DNA from: Cryptococcus deneoformans JEC21
Lineage: Eukaryota; Basidiomycota; Tremellomycetes; Tremellales; Cryptococcaceae
DNA length: 64,000 bases
Assembly (NCBI RefSeq): GCF_000091045.1
Contig: NC_006687.1
Location: 715,001-779,000, forward strand
Reading direction: 5' to 3'
The notes under the pieces are model-generated. The model saw only the letters and a program-made list of their open reading frames with translations. It was not told the DNA's origin and searched no databases. Positions 58,098 through 64,000 of the stretch are shown here, piece by piece (positions within the stretch are counted from its first letter, which is position 1; every line of letters starts with the position of its first letter). A program made the position numbers and the translations under genes.

Positions 58098-60540
58098 ATG
58101 GGGTTCCATATCATTGAAGATCGTCCAACGCCACCAGCAGTGAGTATCGACAACTCTAGTGTACTAAAGGTTTAGACGCTGATTTATCTTTCAATCTACT
58201 TTAGGTGTACAACTGGCGGGTATACATGATGGGATGCTGCATTGGTAGGTGACACTTTCAATGTTGTGCCGGAGAAAAGGGAGACCGAAGGGAGAGGAGC
58301 CAAAAATCGCGACTCTGAGCCTTTAGACCTCTTTTTCCTTCGTTTCCCTTCATTTTTCTCATTTTGAGAGCTCCAGCTAACGATATGTATACAGCTTTCG
58401 GTGCTCTGACATTCGGATATGATGCCGCTTTTATTGGGACCACTATCACGAGGCCCGGCTTTACAGCTGCATTTGGGATAGATGAAATGTCAGCCTCGGA
58501 GAAGATCAACAATTCTGCCAACTTGACTAGTTCATTTACCGCTGCTTGTTTCTTTGGAGCGGTTTTTGCTTGGCCTAGTGAGTAGATCTGTACTGCCCCA
58601 GAAATGCCGAGGAGTCTAACAATGACCATGCTAGTGATGGAGGCTTGGGGACGACGACCGGCCTTACAAGTGTCCGCGGCTATATTCAACATCGGAGCCA
58701 TTGTAATGACTGCCGCCACTCATCAGCTTTCCATGATATGTGAGCCCCATCACCTTCTAGGGCCGCAGTACGAATCACATGGTACTGATTGAGGTCTAAC
58801 GTAGATGCTGGACGAGTTTTGACTGGCCTTGGCGTTGGCATTATTACTGCCGTTGTTCCCTCCTTCCTCGCGGAACTGTCGCCCCCTCCTATTCGAGGTG
58901 TCTTGACGGGTCTTTTTGAGATTGCGTATCAAAGTGAGTCATCAATCGAGGAGTGAATAAACTATTAGGTTAATCGTTTGGTACTCAGTTGGTAATCTGG
59001 TCGGATTCTGGGTGTGTGACTGCATTCCAAACTAAATGACAGAAAAGCTTGACTGACACGTGTCGACCTTGTTAGATCAACTATGGCGTTACGCATACCA
59101 TCGATCTTAATTCTAGTAACTCCTATCGGATTCCCATTGCTGTGCAGCTCATCCCTGGTGGGCTGTTCGCAATTGGCTGCATGTTCTTCAAAGAGTCACC
59201 TATGCTTTTGATCAAACGTGGCAGAGAAGCGGAGGCAATTGCAAATCTTGAATGGCTAAGAATGCTGCCTGGTGATCATTTGTGTGAGTAATACTCGGCG
59301 ACACCTGGCCCATTGTTTCACCGCCATCTTCCTACCTTGCACCGCTGACTGGGCCCTATGGCCGACTATAGATATCCAAGAAGAGCTCAGAATGATTCAC
59401 ACACGAATTGAAGAGGAGAACAAAGTAGCTGGGGGAGAAGGAAAGGGTATCAAAAATTACTTCGTGGGCTGCATACGGGAAATGAAGGTCCCTTCAATCC
59501 GCCATCGTTTTGCCCTCGTCCTAGGTATGATGTTCCTTCAAAACTTCTCAGGAGCCATCACCATCAGTAAGCTACTTCTAATTCCCTCCTCCTGATCCTG
59601 ATGATCCCTTTCCTTTCAATCTTACCTCTGTCAGTCTCGATGTTGAGCTGACGATTTATAATTGTATAGATTACTATTCCCCTAGCATATTCAAAGCCAT
59701 CGGTCTTACGGACGTTACCCTTTGGACTGGTATCTATGGTGTTTTCAAGGCCAGCGGTGCCATTCTCTTCTTCATGTTCGGTATTGACAGATTCGGTCGT
59801 CGAAACCCTTGGATGCTCTCTGCAGCCTGTTGTGGTCTATGTCTCATCTATCTAGGCGCATACATCAAGGTTGGTCATCCGGGTACTGCCGAAGTCCTTT
59901 CCGAATCGACCAAGAAAGGCGGAAATGCCGCCACAGCCATCATCATGCTCTATGCTCTCTTCTGGTCTTTCGGTGGTAACGGATTGCCTTGGATCGTATC
60001 TGCTGAGATCTTCCCTGTGAGATTAAGATCTTTGGCAGGTTCTTGGGCCGGTGTCAACCAATGGTTAGCTTCAGTGAGTATGATGGCTTTAATGTGTTCT
60101 AGTAGCTACCTATATGTTTGGCTGACGATGTGATCCTCCAGTTCGCTGCGACTCAAGCGTTTCCCAAGATGTTGTCAAAGATGGATTGGGGAGTCTTCAT
60201 CTTCTTTGCTGGTATATGTGCAGCAACTGTGTATGTCACATCATCATGGGCATTCCTTGCAACTGGAATGGTTCCTTATCAGCGAGTCTGTCTCTTACTG
60301 ACATGACAATGCCTCTGTAGCATCTTCACCTTCATCTGGATCCCGGAAACCAAAGGTATCCCAATCGAATCTATGGATTTACTTTTCGGTGGACCAACGA
60401 GGCATATGCAATGGCGACAAAAGAGAGCCTACCCTCCTGACGGTGTCCCTGCTCTTACTATCGATTTGCCGCACCATGTTGAGACTCCATATGATGGGAA
60501 GAAGGAAGCCGATGATTTCATTGAGCACAATTCAGTTTGA
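58098..60540 (+). CDS. MFS sugar transporter (sugar porter family), second copy type
   Basis: Twelve-helix sugar/H+ symporter. Exons: 58098-58139, 58205-58244, 58395-58577, 58635-58739, 58805-58933, 58989-59011, 59076-59283, 59372-59566, 59670-60073, 60142-60230, 60321-60540 (545 aa). FGALTFGYDAAFIG in helix 1, GRRPALQVSAAIF after helix 2, GRVLTGLGVGIITAVVPSF in helix 4, QNFSGAITINYYSPSIF in helix 7, DRFGRRNPWML, then AEIFPVRLRSLAGS and PETKGIPIESMDLLFGG. These are standard sugar-porter motifs. It is only distantly similar to the transporter at 10.4-12.6 kb. The ASN/TYR-rich helix 7 fits hexose, disaccharide or sugar-acid carriers; the neighbour hints at amino or acidic sugars. Confidence 0.9.
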
Positions 60541-61285
60541 GGATCGATTGGGCACGCAGACAAATGAAAGCTTATTGGAGAGGGTTCGTTTATCCAAGAA
60601 TGATAGCCGCATAGCGGGGGATTTCAAATCGCACTATCTATAGCTTACAATATAATCAAATCGGTTTCTTTCCTTCCTGGATGTATATATACTTTTTTTG
60701 TGATATCGTTGTCTTGATGCTCCGATTTATGCTTGATTACAGGAACACATATCTACTACATTTGCCGCATGCTTACATGAAAGATAGCTTCTTACAATTA
60801 AGTTATACAAAGACCAAAGACAGCAGGATGTAGAGTCCAAATGTTTCATCCATCTCTTCTTGTGGGAGGACCTGGCAGTTATGATTGTCCTATTTTTCGA
60901 ACTTCTGAGTGGATAATTGAGCCATCCTATTGGATCCAGCCCTTTGCTGTAAGGATACAGAGGAAGGAGGGTAGGAGGAAGAGAAGGAGAAAGACGAGAG
61001 GAAGACTGGGAAGTAGTTTTAGGGTGCCACCAAGGAGAGAAAGAGAGAAGAAAAAAGGAGAGAGGACGAGAAGGAGGACCGTGCGGAGAGGCGTTAGGGA
61101 AGAAGGAGGTACGAGTGTAGGATGTAGGAAAAGTGTGAGAAAGATTAGCCAGCTTGTACAGCTAGAAAAAATGAAAGATTGATATAAAAGACGACATAGC
61201 CTTTCGTTCGAGTAGGCGCGTACTAGAAAAATGCATAGCCCCAATCGCGCGTGGCTCCCCTTTGCTTCCGTTTTTTTACCCAGAC
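60541..61285. other. 3' flank of transporter and purine-rich spacer before retroelement remains
   Basis: Includes an AT-rich 3' UTR, a long purine-rich block (60955-61130) and a TATAAAA motif at 61183. An ORF through the purine block (60841-61182) is only low-complexity Arg/Lys/Glu and is not called as a gene. Confidence 0.45.
60955..61130 (+). repeat. polypurine (GA-rich) tract, about 175 bp
   Basis: Plus strand is almost only A and G (GGAGGGTAGGAGGAAGAG and similar) with a short mixed interruption near 61010-61035. Could be a polypurine tract of a decayed element or simple low-complexity DNA. Confidence 0.75.
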
Positions 61286-61690
61286 TGTCCCAGACACCCG
61301 AGACTATATAGACTGCAGATCCTTTTGGATTTCTCTCTTCTTTCCCATCTGTCCAGAAGAGAGCTTTTATGTTGCGGTCTTTCGGTGTATCTGGTGGGTA
61401 TTTTTCTTAATTGCTTCCTTCCCCTTCTGACTAATCACAAAACAGGCTTAGATTATTTCTTATTGACTTCTCGGCTGCCCAGGTAGGTTGCTGCATCCAG
61501 AAGAGAGCCTTTTACATTGCGGTCTTTCAGTGTGTCTGGCTTAGATAGATTATTTACTGACTTCTCTTCCCCATCATTTCCACATGCACACATAGACCGT
61601 CCGCTGGTCTCCTGCCTTGCTGATCATATTCAGTACAGCTATTGTCTCTCTCGCTCTTCCGGAAGACTTGCAGGAGCTGCTGGGCTCTAT
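61286..61690 (+). repeat. LTR-like copy A (plus orientation) with internal duplication
   Basis: Begins TGTCCCAGACACCCGAG. Shares GCAGATCCTT, GATTTCTCTCTTCTT and CCAGAAGAGAGC with copy B on the opposite strand. The block starting CCAGAAGAGAGC (61349) recurs at 61491 in diverged form, with the TTGCGGTCTTTC and CTTAGAT parts repeated, so this copy carries a partial tandem duplication that copy B lacks. Confidence 0.65.
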
Positions 61691-62440
61691 TAGGCATGGT
61701 GGACTGAAGGATTCAGAGTATGCCTTCCCTGGCTGTAAGTATCTCATGCACCTACCCTACTGAATCACTGATTGATGGTTGTTCAGACACCAATTACGCG
61801 ATATCCTCTCCCCTCAATCACCACAATACCCTCCTGCCAAATATCATAGACAAGGTATTTGGCATATTGGCCACTCAACACGGCCTTTCATCTGTCGACA
61901 GTTTGCGTGGCATGGTGTCAGTGTACACACTGGCTTAGGGAACCGCTTACATCTTCGGCTGTGCATGCTGCAGTCCAAGCTGAGTGGACAAGGAGGTCCA
62001 CTGAGGAGGTAGCGATGGCTAACAGGGTGCAGGAGAGTCACACCCAAGGCAACAAAAGCAATAGAAGGGCCAAGCCGAGGGAATGGACTGAGAATGGTGC
62101 AGTATCCATAAAGTGCCTAGTCACAATACCAGAGACTGCTCTCTCAGGAAGTTCAACAATAACCACAGTCAGTCAGGTCAGGCTAGGGTGGGTACCGGTG
62201 AATTTGCTAAGGCAGAAGAGCTGGCATCTACCTTCCATGCTGTAGCAGCAACTACAACCTGTTTCCATGACAACACCTTCATAGTGGACTCAGGGGCTTC
62301 ACACCACATGGTCAGCAACAAAGACTTACTTCGCAACTATTGGCCACCAACAACTGTCAGAAGTGTAAAGGTTGGTAATGGCACTATCCTTCTGATTGCT
62401 GGTGTAACAAGCCTGGAGGGTTGTCCACTAGGGCAGTGAA
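61691..62440 (+). mobile_element. Ty1/copia-type retrotransposon fragment (gag end, zinc knuckle, protease)
   Basis: Follows LTR-like copy A. Diverged gag-like text (AEWTRRSTEEVAMANRV region) is followed by a broken CCHC zinc knuckle ending SHNTRDC, then FIVDSGASHHMVSNKDL, the DSGA active site of a copia-type aspartic protease, with KVGNGT after it. The knuckle halves sit in different frames, and the element ends abruptly at 62440 with no integrase or reverse transcriptase. It is a dead fragment. Confidence 0.75.
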
Positions 62441-62690
62441 AAAAAAACTGCATATAAAGGGCTGAAAAAGGAGAGCAACAGCTGAACTGGAATATGGACA
62501 GCAAGGCAGGCAAACAGCCAACAGTCTACATGTGCATGTGCAAAGGGCTGGGCAGAGGAGCCAATAAATAAATCTACACCAGACACACCAGAAGACTGCA
62601 ACAAAAGGAGGGCTCTCTTCTGGATGAATGGGGAAGAAGAGAGAAATCTAGAAGGATCTGTGGTCTTATACTCTTGGTGTCTGGGATGGC
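62441..62690 (-). repeat. LTR-like copy B (minus orientation)
   Basis: Read on the minus strand it parallels copy A: ATCCCAGACACC, CAGATCCTTCTAGATTTC, CATCCAGAAGAGAGCC, GTGTGTCTGG, then GCACATGCACATGTAGAC where copy A has CACATGCACACATAGACC, and CTGCCTTGCTG. The pair is in inverted orientation, about 1 kb apart, so this is not a simple intact element with direct LTRs. Confidence 0.65.
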
Positions 62691-63099
62691 ATGGGAAAAA
62701 AAGGGAAGCAAAGAGAAGCTGCACATGACCAGCAAGATTGGAAGAAGACTCATGTGTGGGACTAGGATCTAAAGAAAATATACATATAAACCTACAGGAA
62801 AAAAACTTTATATCATGGTGGCACATTTTCTCCTGTTGATCATGTTATCCAAGGTTTTACAGATTTCCTGCAGTCAAATTTCTGGATGATATCCAGGCCA
62901 GCAATGGGCTTGGGATGTCCTTGTGCCACACAATAGCTGTCTGCAATGATGCTGTTGTGTCCCCATCTTCAGGACATTCACTGAAGACCACCTATCGTCT
63001 GTGGGCTCTGGAGAAAATTTGGCTTCATCAACAACCTCAAACGTGGTGCCTTTGGTGCCTGACTTACCTGAAGAAAAGATGGTAAATTACACCGCTCCT
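62691..63099. other. retroelement-derived spacer
   Basis: No intact reading frame. Fragments such as ATCCAGGCCAGCAATGGGC look like further decayed element sequence. Nothing can be named. Confidence 0.4.
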
Positions 63100-63834
63100 G
63101 TACACGATAACATGGGTGCAAATTACCAAAAGACCCCGGGCCTTAGCCACTGCCTCTTCTGGCACGGCCATTCCTGAGATCGACGAGCTCAAGTCTATTG
63201 TCGCTGGACTCCTCCATTCCACCCAAGCTCTGGACTCCTCCATTCCACCCAAGCTCTAGCTGATCAAGCCACCACCGGCCACGACCGTCATGTGGCCCCC
63301 TCTACACTCGGGTCCCACCTGGACAAGATCTCTCCGCCGAGGCTTGGGTCTCACTCCCACGCTGACGTGTTTGCTCTCCAGCGACACCTCCTCGCTTTGG
63401 AGACTTACTTCCACGATGCTCTGCTGCACTGGAGCCCTGGATTGACTGAACAGGCGTGGAAGATTTCTGTGGCAAATACTTCGATCTCCCAATCAGGCAG
63501 CCGTTTCACCACGTGGCTTGAACTCCATGGCAAACATGCAGAGAGCTGGGAAGCATGGCAAGTTTCTTTGAAGTCCCACATTCTCGCCTGCGGCTGGGAA
63601 CACAAACTCTGCCACAAATTCATGCAGCTCCGTTGTTTGGACACCACTCCTGCAGCGTTCGATGCATTTTTTCACCTTGTTATTAGTTACCAGGGTATCC
63701 TTCATGACTTTGAGGACCCTCTCAGTGAGGTGGATGTCAGCTGCCGGCTATTGGATGGTGTCGATGCCTTGGTTACTCACCGCACCAAAGCTGCCCTCTG
63801 TGTAAGGCATGCATGCCAAACACGGTCATTATGA
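63100..63834 (+). mobile_element. retrotransposon Gag-like coding remnant (probably Ty3/gypsy), frameshifted
   Basis: Two open segments in different frames: one up to about 63257 (IDELKSIVAGLLHSTQAL region) and one from 63258 or upstream to 63834, with LQRHLLALETYFHDALLHW, SRFTTWLELHGKHAESWEAW and HKLCHKFMQLRCLDTTPAAF. The Trp/His/Leu spacing resembles retrotransposon gag proteins of Cryptococcus-type gypsy elements; this is my recollection, not a search. A 26-bp tandem duplication (63206-63257) separates the frames. No zinc knuckle is visible before the stop. Confidence 0.6.
63206..63257 (+). repeat. 26-bp perfect tandem duplication
   Basis: Two adjacent identical 26-bp units, 63206-63231 and 63232-63257, each starting GGACTCCTCC and ending AAGCTCT. 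The unit is not a multiple of 3, so it shifts the frame and creates a TAG at 63257-63259. Confidence 0.9.
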
Positions 63835-64000
63835 TCCCAAGGTCTGTTTCACTTCTTACATAGATTTGCTGCCGCTTTTCTCTTATTTTGATTCCATTTA
63901 TTTTTGCGCACTCCTCACAGGCCTCAAAGGAATTTGCAGCAAGAAAAAGCCTCTCTTCTTTATCTTTAGAAAGAGTGTAGACACTGGGTGTCTCACTGAG
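63835..64000. other. window end, probable continuation of the retroelement
   Basis: AT- and T-rich sequence after the gag-like stop. No frame or motif recognised before the window ends. Confidence 0.4.

Noticed and set aside
60841..61182. 113-codon ORF rich in Arg/Lys/Glu
   Set aside because: Produced by the polypurine tract; no plausible protein features.

Overview
The window is eukaryotic nuclear DNA from a basidiomycete yeast, most likely a tremellomycete of the Cryptococcus/Kwoniella type. The grounds are many short introns (mostly 45-80 nt, some 36-41 nt) with CTAAC/CTGAC-like branch sites, tight gene packing, and the gene content. I rebuilt the gene models by hand from GT..AG signals and checked that exon lengths keep one reading frame from ATG to stop. 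Product names come from recalled family motifs, not from a database search.

Layout. 1-9.0 kb: NDC80 (minus, cut by the window edge), a SEL1-repeat chitin synthase activator with a CaaX end (minus), mitochondrial ribosomal protein uL3m (plus), a GPI-anchored PLC-like protein (minus) and a ROG1-type lipase (plus). 9.3-15.7 kb: an unknown protein, a tRNA-His-like relic, an MFS sugar transporter (minus) and a CysA/MetX-type O-acetyltransferase (plus). 15.7-25.7 kb: ATG18 and BRL1/BRR6 (minus), BUB3 (plus), an AIM25-type scramblase and OXA1 (minus), and complex I subunit NDUFS7 (plus). 26-35 kb: exportin-T (LOS1), AFG1 ATPase and a GST-like protein (minus). 35.5-45.6 kb: a 35-exon ABCC transporter, an LEA-2-like membrane protein (minus) and the XAP5/FAM50 protein. 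45.6-47.3 kb: a stretch with only doubtful small ORFs. 47.3-53.6 kb: DUS2, the NatC subunit MAK10/NAA35 (minus) and the Ran GTPase GSP1. 54-60.5 kb: a small unknown gene, a sialidase-like BNR protein (minus) and a second sugar transporter, transcribed away from each other. 60.5-64 kb: retroelement wreckage, with Ty1/copia protease and zinc-knuckle remains, two inverted LTR-like copies, and a gag-like ORF broken by a 26-bp tandem duplication. This could be the edge of a repeat-rich, perhaps centromeric, region.

Many genes are housekeeping and unrelated by pathway, but several are mitochondrial (uL3m, scramblase, OXA1, NDUFS7, AFG1) or act in nuclear transport, the nuclear envelope or mitosis (NDC80, BUB3, BRL1, LOS1, GSP1). 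Several neighbours share short divergent promoters (BRL1/BUB3 138 bp, OXA1/NDUFS7 156 bp, LEA-like/XAP5 229 bp).

The most unusual thing I see is the exon architecture. GSP1 can be read correctly only if it has a single-nucleotide exon followed by a 5-nt exon inside the P-loop codons. DUS2 has an 8-nt exon, and the GST-like gene has 11-nt and 14-nt exons.
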